From positions 1 through 64,000 of the forward strand of contig NZ_FPBH01000021.1 in the NCBI RefSeq assembly GCF_900116445.1: a stretch of DNA of 64,000 nucleotides, in the 5' to 3' direction. This DNA is from Paraburkholderia aspalathi (GTDB lineage: Bacteria > Pseudomonadota > Gammaproteobacteria > Burkholderiales > Burkholderiaceae). Under the pieces are notes generated by a model. The model was not told where the DNA came from. It did not search any database and worked only from the letters and a program-made list of their open reading frames with translations. The position numbers and the translations under genes were made by a program. Shown in pieces: positions 24,357-33,052 of this stretch (position 1 is its first letter; each line of letters begins with the position of its first letter).

Positions 24357-24988
24357 TACTGGGGCTCCCTGTAGATATACGTGGTGTACTCGTACAAGCC
24401 GTAGTCGTTGCGCACGACATAGTGCCGGGACAGTTCTCTCACAACAAAATCGGTCAGATCGGCGATCGGTAGATGGAACAGGTCATCGCGTTCCCAATCT
24501 ACCTGCTTCGACATGACGTTAAAGGCAATGCCGCGTCTCGCCTTGCTGAAAATCACCTTCAACATGCGCTTGAGAAAGGCAAACATGTCGTCGAACGAAA
24601 GCTGGCGTTTTTCGGTGAACACACCGTTCATGACGATGTAGTCGAACTGGCCGAGTTGTTCCTGCGCTGTCAGCACATCGAGGCATAGATACTCGTTTTT
24701 CGGATATTTGCTGCGCGACAGATCGCAAAAAGCTTGCGATGCATCGAGGCCCGAATACGTGAGCCCGGCGATCTGCCGCTCCTGCATGTATTGATAGAGG
24801 TGTGACGCGCCACAGCCGAAATCCAGCAGCGTGCCGGGTACGCCCGCCGGCTTCACCAGGTCGAGCATGACGCGGTAACGCGTGGCCGCGTCAGCCTCAC
24901 TCGGCCAGTCCACGCCACGATGCGAGTCGCCGAATTTCTCGAGGCAGCTCTCGTAGTGGCGGATGAGCGCGTGATAGTTCTCACTCAT
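24356..24988 (-). CDS. SAM-dependent methyltransferase, 210 aa
   Basis: The start at ATG 24988 overlaps the stop of the preceding WbqC-like gene by four bases (ATGA), which decides the start. The class I methyltransferase motif I is TLLDFGCGASHLYQYM. Motif II/IV-like segments are YLCLDVLTAQEQLGQFDYIVMNGVFTEK. The sequence then resembles trans-aconitate/ubiE-type small-molecule methyltransferases found in glycan clusters. It probably methylates a sugar intermediate or glycan. The position is inferred from coupling to the amino-sugar genes. Confidence 0.75.
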   Translation of the reverse strand: MSENYHALIRHYESCLEKFGDSHRGVDWPSEADAATRYRVMLDLVKPAGVPGTLLDFGCGASHLYQYMQERQIAGLTYSGLDASQAFCDLSRSKYPKNEYLCLDVLTAQEQLGQFDYIVMNGVFTEKRQLSFDDMFAFLKRMLKVIFSKARRGIAFNVMSKQVDWERDDLFHLPIADLTDFVVRELSRHYVVRNDYGLYEYTTYIYREPQ

Positions 24989-25695
24989 GACAGCGTTCCA
25001 CCTTTCAGCATGTCTGTGACGGTTGCGGCGTCGTTGCACATCAGAACGTCGATGATCGAGAGGCCCGCGAGGAATTCCTTGCCGGCTTGCACATATCGCG
25101 GCAATGCTGGCCTCAGGAAGCGCAACTGTATGCCGTGCTGCTCGAAATCGTTGCGGTTATACAGTTCAAGACCGCCAATCGCATTGATGTAGGTAGTCGC
25201 CCGCTCGCGCCGACAAATGTCGATGATGCGTGTTTGCGCTTTGAGTTCTTTATTCTCGTAACGCCGCGAAGTGTCGACGAGTTGCGTCGCGAGCCCAAGG
25301 TGATCGCGCACAGCCATCAAACTGTGGCGCAGATAATCTCCAAGATTGCTGGCGGAATGCTGCACAATCTGTTCGACGAGAGGAAAGACTCGCTCGAATT
25401 GAGGCGACCGCGCGTACGCTTGATGAATGGTTTTGACGATCTTGCCGCGCCATGTAGCGTCGTCGGCGAGTTCGATATCGCAAATCAGGCGGTTTTGACT
25501 TGCCTGTTTAAGCGGCACCGTGAACAGGTGCGCTGAGCCGTTGAGGTTGATCTGGTTGCGATTGATCCAGCCGCGGTTGATGAAATTCACGTCGTCGTAG
25601 ATGACGAACGTGTCGACCTCGGCCATCAACTGAAAGTACCCGAGATATGGGAAAAAATACGGCTGCATGATGGCCAGCCGGCGATCAGCTTGCAT
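24985..25695 (-). CDS. WbqC-family protein, 236 aa
   Basis: It opens with LAIMQPYFFPYLGYFQLMAEVDTFVIYDDVNFINRGW, the signature of the WbqC-like family, where early His/Gln-Pro-Tyr and Asp-Asp residues are conserved. The rest follows the family (NRNQINLNG, then FTVPL). Family members occur in O-antigen and other surface-sugar clusters and are thought to act in amino-sugar formation or transfer; the exact reaction is not established. The gene overlaps the upstream aminotransferase by 11 bases and the downstream methyltransferase by 4, so it is tightly coupled to both. Confidence 0.85.
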   Translation of the reverse strand: MQADRRLAIMQPYFFPYLGYFQLMAEVDTFVIYDDVNFINRGWINRNQINLNGSAHLFTVPLKQASQNRLICDIELADDATWRGKIVKTIHQAYARSPQFERVFPLVEQIVQHSASNLGDYLRHSLMAVRDHLGLATQLVDTSRRYENKELKAQTRIIDICRRERATTYINAIGGLELYNRNDFEQHGIQLRFLRPALPRYVQAGKEFLAGLSIIDVLMCNDAATVTDMLKGGTLS

Positions 25696-26827
25696 GTTGC
25701 GACAGTCCCGCGGCGTTAAGCACGATATCGATGATCTGGTCCTGCGTACGCACGTCGAGCCCCGGGAAAATCGGCAGGCACAGCACTTCGCGCGAGATTT
25801 CCGTCGCGATCGGCAGATTTGACGGTGCTGCGGACGGCAGTCCCCGATACGTCGGAAACTCGTTGATCAGCGGATAGAAATAGCGTCGCGCGGCGATTTT
25901 ATTGGCGCGCAATGCGTCGTAGAGCGCGTCGCGGCTCACCGGGAATTCGCTGCCTACGCGAACCGGAAAGTACGAGTAGTTGCGCGTGCAATTTTTCGGC
26001 ACGTCCAGCAGGCGCAACCCTCTGACGTTCTGGAATGCAAGACGGTAGCGTTCGTCGATTTTCGCGCGCTCGGCCAGAATGTGGTCAATGTGCTCGAGTT
26101 GCAGCAGGCCGAATGCGGCCTGAATTTCGTTCATCTTGCCGTTGATGCCTGGTCCGACCACCGTCACTTCGTCCACAAAGCCGAAGTTCTTCAGATGGTC
26201 GATGCGGCGTTTGGTCTTGGCGTCCTGGCAAATGATCGCGCCGCCCTCGAACGTGTTGAAAACCTTGGTGCCATGAAAGCTCAACACTGACATGTCGCCG
26301 AATTCGAGTACCGAGCGGCCGTCTCGGCGCACGCCGAATGTGTGCGCCGCGTCGTACAACACCCGCAGGCCGTAGTTGTCGGCGATCCGGCCAATTTCTT
26401 CGACTGCGCAGGGATTGCCGTAGACGTGCACAGGCAGGATTGCCGTGGTCTGCGGAGTGATCGCGGCTTCGATCTTCGCCGGATCGAGATTCATGCTGTT
26501 CGGGTCGATATCGGCGAATACGGGACGAATGCCGTTCCAGTGCAACGCGTGCGTGGTGGCCACGAAGCTAAACGGCGTGGTGATGACTTCACCGCTTATT
26601 TTCATCGCCTGCAGCGCGGTGATCAGCGCCAGCGTGCCGTTCGAAAACAGTGAAAGGTGTTCTACACCGAGGTAGTCGCACAGCGATTGTTCGAGGCGAG
26701 CGTGGAACGGCCCGTTATTCGTGACCCATTTGCTGGCCCAGATCTGTTCCAGGTAGGGACGAAATTCATCCAGCGGTGGAAGGAAGGGCTGCGTGACTGG
26801 GATCAGCTGATCCATTGGACCTTTCAT
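25685..26827 (-). CDS. DegT/DnrJ/EryC1/StrS-family sugar aminotransferase, 380 aa
   Basis: This is a fold type I PLP enzyme. SNGTLALITALQAM is the phosphate-binding turn. LYDAAHTFG carries the PLP-interacting Asp. LSFHGTKVFNTFEGG has the Schiff-base Lys. Length and ending are normal. These enzymes transfer an amino group to nucleotide-linked 3- or 4-keto-6-deoxyhexoses (VioA, DesI, FdtB types). The operon lacks the nucleotidyltransferase and dehydratase, so the precursor must come from elsewhere. ATG 26827 has GGAG upstream; ATG 26815 is a close alternative. Confidence 0.85.
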   Translation of the reverse strand: MKGPMDQLIPVTQPFLPPLDEFRPYLEQIWASKWVTNNGPFHARLEQSLCDYLGVEHLSLFSNGTLALITALQAMKISGEVITTPFSFVATTHALHWNGIRPVFADIDPNSMNLDPAKIEAAITPQTTAILPVHVYGNPCAVEEIGRIADNYGLRVLYDAAHTFGVRRDGRSVLEFGDMSVLSFHGTKVFNTFEGGAIICQDAKTKRRIDHLKNFGFVDEVTVVGPGINGKMNEIQAAFGLLQLEHIDHILAERAKIDERYRLAFQNVRGLRLLDVPKNCTRNYSYFPVRVGSEFPVSRDALYDALRANKIAARRYFYPLINEFPTYRGLPSAAPSNLPIATEISREVLCLPIFPGLDVRTQDQIIDIVLNAAGLSQHAS

Positions 26828-27030
26828 TGGGGCGCTCCAGACTTAACTTGCCGGCCGATTGCCGTGGGCTGTTGCCGCGCTTGCGAAGCAGGCCAGCTTG
26901 AGGAGAGTGTGTCACCGATGTATGGCGCTCGATCTGTCAATCAGGTGGTCGAATGCGGGCCAATTCCAGTGAATGCTCCTGACGGGGCAGCGACGGAGCG
27001 GTCGGCTTCCGGTCTCCGTCGCGTGTGTTT

Positions 27031-29385
27031 CTACTCGGAGCTTTGCTGCCACGACCAGGCGTCGATAGACGCGGGCGGCTCGCCGGCGCACCATCGCTCC
27101 CACATGGTGCGCAGCGCGCGAGAGAGGCCTTGTGCGATGATCTCCGGACGAAACACGGGAGATTGCGCGCAACGCCCCCTCAGGCTCGAACGCAACTCGG
27201 CGAGAGCATCAAAGTTTGCGGCCCAGTACTGTCCCTTCTGCAAAAACTGTTCTTTGCTGCCGGCGACAAACTCTTTGAGTCCGCTGTGCGCAAGTAATTG
27301 CGCGCCTCCGCGGCTAGGGATCGTGTCTCCCTCGATGCTAAGTGTCGGTACGCCCATCCACAATGCGTGCAGCGTAGTGGTCGCGCCCGTATAGGGAAAC
27401 GTGTCGAGGCAGATATCGACTCGGTGGTGTTGCTGCATGTAGGCAGCCGTATTGGCGCGCGCCAGGAACTCGAGCCGCGCACGGGCGATACCTTCCGCAG
27501 CGAACCAGTCGACGATCATTTCCTGGACGTTGCCCGTCGGCAAGCCGCCGACCACCATGCGTGCGTTGGGAACTGAATGCAGTAACTGAGCCCACAGAGC
27601 GATCACTTCGGGATGCAGTTTGTTGATCCGGTTGAAGCTACCAAAGGTGATATAGCCGTTATGGAGCGCGGGCAGATAGTTGACCGGCGGACAGGCTGCG
27701 GGCGGCTGAAACGGCGCAACGGCCGGTAAATAGGCAATTTTTTCGACGAACTGCGCTTCCTGCTTTTCACTCGCCACAAGGAAAGGATCGGCGAGATAGT
27801 AGTCGACCGCGTTGAGTCCTGTCGTGCCCGGGTAGCCAATCCAGCTGGCTTGAACCGGCGCTGGCTTGCGAGCGAACGTCAACAGTCTATTGCGACCCGT
27901 GTGACCGGAAAGGTCGATCAGTACGTCGATACGGTCCTGACGGATCTTTTCGGCGAGCTGTTCGTCAGGCATACCTGTGATCTGTTGCCAGGTTTTTACG
28001 AAACCGCGCAGCGCCTGCGTATAGCTGTCTTCCCGGATGTGATTGCTGTAGACGTGCAGAGACAGGCCGTTGTCGAGGGAAAGGTGCTCCAGTACGGGCT
28101 GTAGGTAAGTCGCTACCGCGTGCTGAAACAAGTCCCCTGAAACCAGTCCGATTTTCAGTTGACGGTTGGGTGTGCGATTGTTCGAATGGCGTGGCCAAAG
28201 CGCGCGCACAGGGGCCTCGTGACGCTCGGCGAATTCAATGTGCTCGGCAAGCAGCGCCTGTGTATCGATCTTGGGGTTGTGCGTCAGTGCGAACAGAAAG
28301 TTATCGTGCGCGATGGCGTCTTTCGGGTCCGCTTCCAGGGCATGGCGAAAACTCTGTTCGGCATCTGCCATGAAACCCTGCTCTAGCAGCAACACGCCGA
28401 GCGTGCTGTGCGTGGTGCCCTGATTCGGAGCCAATTCTACGGCCCGGCGCGCGCTGGCCAAGCCGTCTTGAGCTTGGCCTTGTGCGACTAGCGCCATCCC
28501 GAGGATCCGGTGCGCCTCGCTATGATTGGGATTGGTGGCGATGATGCCCCTGCACTCCTGCTCCGCCTCGGCGTGCTGTCCCCTTAGGCGCAACGTATCG
28601 GCCAGCACGATGCGGCTTTCGAGGTCGTCCGATATGAGATCGGAGGCCTTGCGAAGGGGGGCGATCGCTTCGTCGTATTGGCCGAGGCGATGCAGAGCGA
28701 TACCGAGGCTGCGCCAGGAGAAGCCGTCTGCCGGGAAGCGTTGTGTGAGCGTGCGCGCGAGTTTGATCGCCTCGGCAACCCGGCCCTTGTTGTAGAGAGT
28801 CGTGAAGCGGCTCGAGTCCTGCTGGCTCACTCGGCGTCCTGCGGCAATGCCTGACTTGCTGCGATCGGCAGTGCGGCTTGTCTCAACGAAGTCCGGATTG
28901 ATGGACGTCTCGTGTCGCTCTCGCGGTGTCTGCTTCTCGGCGGATGATGCAGGGAACGTTTGGATGACTACATCAGGATTGGTCATCCGCGCGACCAGGC
29001 CGTCGACAGCCGGCCCTTTCAGTCCTTGCTTCTGACCTATTTCGAGCGCGAGCCATGCCGCCGCCGTTTCGCCGGCGTCCACCAACGCGCTGACATAGGC
29101 AATCCAGTACTGACCGTTTTGCGGCGCCGCTCCGAGTGCCAGTTCGAAGTGGGGGAGCGCATCCGCCGGCCGCGCGGTTTGCACGCATAGCACGCCGAGG
29201 TTGTAGCTGACGTCGGCGTGACCGGGCTTAGCCTCCAGAATGGCGAGATACAGCGCTTCCGCGTCACTGAATTCACCTTTGTGGTGATGCTCCAGCGCAG
29301 TCTGCAATACCAGAGCGATGTCCTGCTCAAGCTGTTGTTCGGGCGTCAAGGGTTCAGCGGTCGGCTGCTCGTACAGGAGAGTCAT
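27031..29385 (-). CDS. TPR + SPINDLY/OGT-type (GT41) glycosyltransferase, 784 aa
   Basis: The start at ATG 29385 (MTLLYEQPTAEPLTPEQQ) follows a CTGACACC leader; the longer frame is unsupported. Residues about 15-130 and 235-420 are TPRs (FSDAEALYLAILEAKPGHADVSYNLG; LGQYDEAIAPLRKASDL). From about 420 the GT41 catalytic region follows: IDVLIDLSGHTGRNRLLTFARKPAPVQASWIGYPGTTG, FGSFNRINKLHPEVIALWAQLL and DTFPYTGATTTLHALWMGVPTLS. Bacterial members transfer a sugar, often GlcNAc-like, to Ser/Thr of cytosolic proteins. It sits beside fliT/fliD/fliC, and similar enzymes glycosylate flagellin in Burkholderiales. Flagellin is therefore the favoured target, by inference. Confidence 0.85.
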   Translation of the reverse strand: MTLLYEQPTAEPLTPEQQLEQDIALVLQTALEHHHKGEFSDAEALYLAILEAKPGHADVSYNLGVLCVQTARPADALPHFELALGAAPQNGQYWIAYVSALVDAGETAAAWLALEIGQKQGLKGPAVDGLVARMTNPDVVIQTFPASSAEKQTPRERHETSINPDFVETSRTADRSKSGIAAGRRVSQQDSSRFTTLYNKGRVAEAIKLARTLTQRFPADGFSWRSLGIALHRLGQYDEAIAPLRKASDLISDDLESRIVLADTLRLRGQHAEAEQECRGIIATNPNHSEAHRILGMALVAQGQAQDGLASARRAVELAPNQGTTHSTLGVLLLEQGFMADAEQSFRHALEADPKDAIAHDNFLFALTHNPKIDTQALLAEHIEFAERHEAPVRALWPRHSNNRTPNRQLKIGLVSGDLFQHAVATYLQPVLEHLSLDNGLSLHVYSNHIREDSYTQALRGFVKTWQQITGMPDEQLAEKIRQDRIDVLIDLSGHTGRNRLLTFARKPAPVQASWIGYPGTTGLNAVDYYLADPFLVASEKQEAQFVEKIAYLPAVAPFQPPAACPPVNYLPALHNGYITFGSFNRINKLHPEVIALWAQLLHSVPNARMVVGGLPTGNVQEMIVDWFAAEGIARARLEFLARANTAAYMQQHHRVDICLDTFPYTGATTTLHALWMGVPTLSIEGDTIPSRGGAQLLAHSGLKEFVAGSKEQFLQKGQYWAANFDALAELRSSLRGRCAQSPVFRPEIIAQGLSRALRTMWERWCAGEPPASIDAWSWQQSSE

Positions 29386-29513
29386 GGTGTCAGCGCAGAA
29401 TGGTCTATGAAGGAAATTGTGCGACCAGGCGAGGCATTCCGATACGAGGAGATGACGGTGAAAAAGCCGCCTGTTTGCCGTATGGAGCGGGCTGTGGGAA
29501 TCCGGAAGACAAG

Positions 29514-29537
29514 AAAAAAGCCCGCACGAGGCGGGCT
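29514..29537 (-). terminator. rho-independent terminator after fliT
   Basis: The 7-bp stem AGCCCGC/GCGGGCT (29519-29525 and 29531-29537) with a five-base loop is followed, on the minus strand, by TTTTTTCTT. It separates the fliD-fliT transcript from the glycosyltransferase gene. Confidence 0.85.
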
Positions 29538-29647
29538 GAGGGAACGAGCGCGCCCTCACTTCAGCGCGTAGTTCTTATTGTTGGGTCAAGCGGGTTTGTG
29601 CGGCCGCTTCGGGCCGGACAATGGCCGTCACACAGGCCCTGAATAGC

Positions 29648-29962
29648 CTACAAGCGAGCCATCCGCTGATATTCGCCGGCGGCCCTGGTTCGCCCGATCG
29701 CGGCTTCGAACTCAGTGTGCAGTTCGTTCTGGGTGGTTTCCGCATCGGCGAGCAGCGTCGCGTCGATGCCCTGAATCCGGCGGATCATTTCCAGCGCGGC
29801 TGGTTCCTGATCCGCCGACAGCGACATCAGCAGCGGGGAACGCGCTTCGGTCAAACGGGCCGCTTCCGGCCAATCGGCGAGTGAGGCCGCCTGTTCGATT
29901 TCTCGGGTGATCGACAGCAGGCGTTCGACCAACTCCGTCTGGTTCATTTCGATCGGGTCCAT
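29648..29962 (-). CDS. fliT: FliT, flagellar export chaperone for the cap protein
   Basis: A 104-aa, all-helical, charged protein (NQTELVERLLSITREIEQAASLADWPEAARLTEAR...) with the length and composition of FliT. It begins three bases after the fliD stop. FliT binds FliD for export, and in enterics it also binds FlhD4C2 to restrain class II transcription. The assignment rests on position plus helical pattern, since FliT is poorly conserved. Confidence 0.8.
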   Translation of the reverse strand: MDPIEMNQTELVERLLSITREIEQAASLADWPEAARLTEARSPLLMSLSADQEPAALEMIRRIQGIDATLLADAETTQNELHTEFEAAIGRTRAAGEYQRMARL

Positions 29963-29965
29963 GGC

Positions 29966-31480
29966 TTAGCTCTTGTTGGTCGCCAGCGCGCCGGCGCTGT
30001 TGGTGCCGCCGAACAGGGCGGTCAGGTACTGCGAATTGTTGTTCATCGTCGCCATCAGCGTGTTCAGCGCGGTGAATTGCGCCTGATACTGGCTCGTCAA
30101 TTGTGCAGTGTAATCGGCCAGCGCCGTTTGCTGTGTGGTGATGCTCTTCAGATCGGCGTTCAGCGCGGTGTTGCGCGTATCGATGATGCCGCCGGTCTGC
30201 GTAAAGGTGGTAATGCTGCTGTTCAACTGCTCGGCGATGCCGTTGGTCGAGTTGAAGAGCGAGGCGACCGTGGCCGGGTTAGCCGTCAGTGCGGTGCTCA
30301 GTGCAGAGTTGTCGACCACCATCGTGCCGTCTGCCGGGTCGTCCTTCAACGTGATACCGATCGAAGCCAGCGTGGTGCCGGTGCTGCCCGAGCCCACCGA
30401 GCCGCCCACGATTGAAGCCAGCGTGTTTTTGATGGTTTGCAGCGTCGAGTCGCCCAGCAGCGGACCTTGCGACGACGATCCGGAGCTGAACGACGTGAGC
30501 GTGGACATCGTCGTAACGACGGTGTTGTAAAGGCTGACGAAGTTGTTGATCGCGGTGCTTTGCGACGCAGTGTCCGTCGCAATGGTCAGCGTCTGCGTGG
30601 TGCCCGCGGATGCTGCCGTCAGGTTCATCGTGACGCCGGAAATCGCGCTCGTCACAGAATTGGTTGAGCTGCTGGCAGCGATCCCGCCTACCGTGAATTC
30701 CGCGTCCTGGGCAAACGAACTCTGCGTCCAGGCACTGCTCGAGTTCGCCGACGTGATGGACGATTGGCCGCCCGTGGTGCTCGCGGTCGAGGTCACGCCG
30801 AGGCTCGACAAGCCGGTGTCGGACGTGACATTGCTAGTCGAGACGTTGATGACGTTGGCGGCACCCGTGTTCGCCGCGCGCAGTACCAGGTGGGCACCAT
30901 CCGTACCGGTCACGATGGTCGCCGTGACGCCGGGGTTGCTGCTGCTGGAGTTGATTGCGGACGCGATGCCGGAGAGAGTGTTGTTGGTGCTGTCGACGCT
31001 GATGTCCATCGACTTGCCGCCGAGCGAAACCGTCAGCGTACCGGTGCCCAATTGCGTGGTGGCGCCGAACGCCGCCGAGGACAAAGCCTGCGAGCTGGCG
31101 ATCTGCGTTACCGCAACCGAGTAGGTGCCGGCCACCGCGCCCACACCGGCTGTCGCCGACAGACCTGTGCCGCTGGTGGTTGCCGCGAAAGTCGACAGTG
31201 TGGTGCCGTTGGCGAGGTTCGCAATGCCCGACTGCAGCGCGCCCAGCGCGGAACTCAGGGCACCGTATGCGGACAACGTGGTGCTATCCGTGGTTTGTTG
31301 CGCCGCCAGAGCCGCCGTTTGTCCGGCAGTCTTCGCGTTCACGAGTGCCGTAACGAGCGTCGACACGTCCATCGACGAGTTGCCGGTCGAGCCACTGATG
31401 ATCGATTGAGCGGCCGACTGCAGCGCTGAGTTGGCGGCGGCGGTCGACGCAGCAGTAGACGTGGTTGAGATCGAGGACAT
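29966..31480 (-). CDS. fliD: FliD, filament cap protein
   Basis: 504 aa. The N-terminal coiled region (SALQSAAQSIISGSTGNSSMDVSTLVTALVNAKTA) and the FliD_N motif with TTLSAYGALSSALGALQS are followed by a Ser/Thr-rich central region. The C-terminal FliD_C region contains TLQTIKNTLASIVGG, GITLKDDPADGTMVVD and a terminal coil ending ALFGGTNSAG. FliD caps the filament tip and drives flagellin assembly. The open frame starts at ATG 31480, and fliT follows after a three-base gap. No signal peptide is present, as expected for a type III export substrate. Confidence 0.93.
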   Translation of the reverse strand: MSSISTTSTAASTAAANSALQSAAQSIISGSTGNSSMDVSTLVTALVNAKTAGQTAALAAQQTTDSTTLSAYGALSSALGALQSGIANLANGTTLSTFAATTSGTGLSATAGVGAVAGTYSVAVTQIASSQALSSAAFGATTQLGTGTLTVSLGGKSMDISVDSTNNTLSGIASAINSSSSNPGVTATIVTGTDGAHLVLRAANTGAANVINVSTSNVTSDTGLSSLGVTSTASTTGGQSSITSANSSSAWTQSSFAQDAEFTVGGIAASSSTNSVTSAISGVTMNLTAASAGTTQTLTIATDTASQSTAINNFVSLYNTVVTTMSTLTSFSSGSSSQGPLLGDSTLQTIKNTLASIVGGSVGSGSTGTTLASIGITLKDDPADGTMVVDNSALSTALTANPATVASLFNSTNGIAEQLNSSITTFTQTGGIIDTRNTALNADLKSITTQQTALADYTAQLTSQYQAQFTALNTLMATMNNNSQYLTALFGGTNSAGALATNKS

Positions 31481-31590
31481 GCAGAGGCTCCGGGCGTCTG
31501 GAAATCTGTATTGGGTGGTGCGCGATGCTACTACATCACTTCTTGAGCGGAATGCACAGCGGGAGGCATGCCTCCCGTTGCTTGAAACCC

Positions 31591-31624
31591 GGTGAGGCGC
31601 CGCACTTGCGCGCGGCGCCTCACC
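31591..31624 (-). terminator. fliC terminator hairpin
   Basis: A 13-bp perfect stem (arms GGTGAGGCGCCGC at 31591-31603 and the complement at 31612-31624, 8-base loop) lies 16 bases past the fliC stop. A second small palindrome, GGGAGGCATGCCTCCC, is at 31561-31576. The minus-strand tail is only modestly T-rich. Confidence 0.75.
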
Positions 31625-31639
31625 TTACTGCGTCAGCTC

Positions 31640-32785
31640 TTACTGCAGGAGCTTCAGAACTTGCTGCGGGTTCGAGTTAGCTTGCGCCAACACCGAGATA
31701 CCAGCTTGTTGCAGCACTTGCGCCTTGCTCAGGTTCGCCGTTTCTTGTGCGAAGTTGGCGTCCGTGATTTGCGATTGTGCCGACGACAGGTCGGTCGACT
31801 CAGCTTGCTGCGACGTTGCGATTGCCGTGAAGCGGTTTTGTGCGGCACCCAGCGAAGCCTGCAGGTTGTTGACGGTCTGCAGTGCGTTGTCGATGGAGAC
31901 CATTGCTTCGTTCGCGCCGGTGACCGTGCTGATGTCGAGGCCCGAAACCGTCGGCGGGTTGTTGATCGCGTTGATCTGTGCGACGGCAGCCACGGCAGCC
32001 GTGGAAGCTGCTCCAGTCGTCGGAAGTGCCGCAGTGTTCAGCGCCAACGAAGTGACGGCGGTACCAGTACCGGTCCCCGTACCTGCGCTGAAGATCGCGC
32101 CGGCCACGCCAGATGTGATAGCCGTGTTGTTCTGGTCCGTGAACGTGTAACCACCCTTGCCATCCGACAGCACGTTGATCGATGTGATCGTGGCGCCCGA
32201 GCTGGTGTATGCGCCCGATGCGTCGAGGCTCACGGCGATCGTGCCGACCGTTTGACCTGTTTGCACCAAGCCGCCACCGATCTGCGCTGCCGACATCGAC
32301 TGGCTCAGATCCAGAGTGATCGTTTGGCCGACGTTCGCGCCGACTTGGAACGTCACGCTGCCTGCCGAGCCGTCCAGAATGTTCGTGCCGTTGTACGTCG
32401 TTTGCGACGCGATACGGTTCACTTCCGAGATCTGTGCTGCCACTTCCTTCTGCAGAGCTGCCTGGTCGCTCGACGACAGCGAACCGGTCGATGCTTGCAC
32501 CGCCAGTTGGCGGATACGTTGCAGGCTCGACGTCAGCGAGGACAGTGCGCTCGATGCGGTTTGGATCATCGACACGCCGTCATTCGCATTCGACACGCCC
32601 TGGTTCAGGCCGTTGATCTGCGTTTGCATACGCGTCGAGATCGCCAGACCTGCTGCGTCGTCAGCCGCGCTGTTGATGCGCTTGCCCGACGACAGACGGG
32701 TGATGGCTTGCGAAAGGGCGCTTTGCGAGCCATTAAGGTTTTGCTGTGCAACCAGCGAGTTGATGTTGCTATTGATTCCGAGCAT
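31640..32785 (-). CDS. fliC: flagellin FliC
   Basis: 381 aa. The N-terminal D0/D1 domain is highly conserved (INSNINSLVAQQNLNGSQ; ITRLSSGKRINSAADDAAGLAI), and the C-terminal D0 domain ends QAGISVLAQANSNPQQVLKLLQ. The short Ser/Thr/Gly/Ala-rich middle (about residues 180-290) is the surface-exposed part. It is the likely place for O-glycosylation by the adjacent GT41 enzyme. A ribosome site TAGGAGAT precedes the ATG. It is driven by a sigma-28 promoter at 32873-32899. Confidence 0.97.
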   Translation of the reverse strand: MLGINSNINSLVAQQNLNGSQSALSQAITRLSSGKRINSAADDAAGLAISTRMQTQINGLNQGVSNANDGVSMIQTASSALSSLTSSLQRIRQLAVQASTGSLSSSDQAALQKEVAAQISEVNRIASQTTYNGTNILDGSAGSVTFQVGANVGQTITLDLSQSMSAAQIGGGLVQTGQTVGTIAVSLDASGAYTSSGATITSINVLSDGKGGYTFTDQNNTAITSGVAGAIFSAGTGTGTGTAVTSLALNTAALPTTGAASTAAVAAVAQINAINNPPTVSGLDISTVTGANEAMVSIDNALQTVNNLQASLGAAQNRFTAIATSQQAESTDLSSAQSQITDANFAQETANLSKAQVLQQAGISVLAQANSNPQQVLKLLQ

Positions 32786-32872
32786 GAAAATCTCCTAAAT
32801 AAGCCTTGAGCCCAATACGCCACGTTGGCATCGGCGGAAGCACTCGTTCATTGCTGGCCGCCTCAGTGAAGG

Positions 32873-32899
32873 TTGACGGCGCGTCTAAAAAAAACTTGA
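32873..32899 (-). promoter_or_regulatory. sigma-28 (FliA) promoter of fliC
   Basis: On the minus strand the sequence is TCAAGTTT, 11 bases, then GCCGTCAA, against the consensus TAAAGTTT-N11-GCCGATAA. The spacing is exact. It lies about 90 bases before the fliC start, leaving a normal-length leader. Confidence 0.85.
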
Positions 32900-33052
32900 G
32901 GAACTTTGTGCAATAGCGACCCAATTGTTTTTCGAGCCGGTTGGGCCGCTACCCGTCTGCAAGACGCTTGCAGCCTTGTTCGGGAGATCCACTGCAGGTA
33001 TTGAAAAGACGGCGTATTCTCCTTTCCTCTTGTGACAAACCCTGGAAAAATC

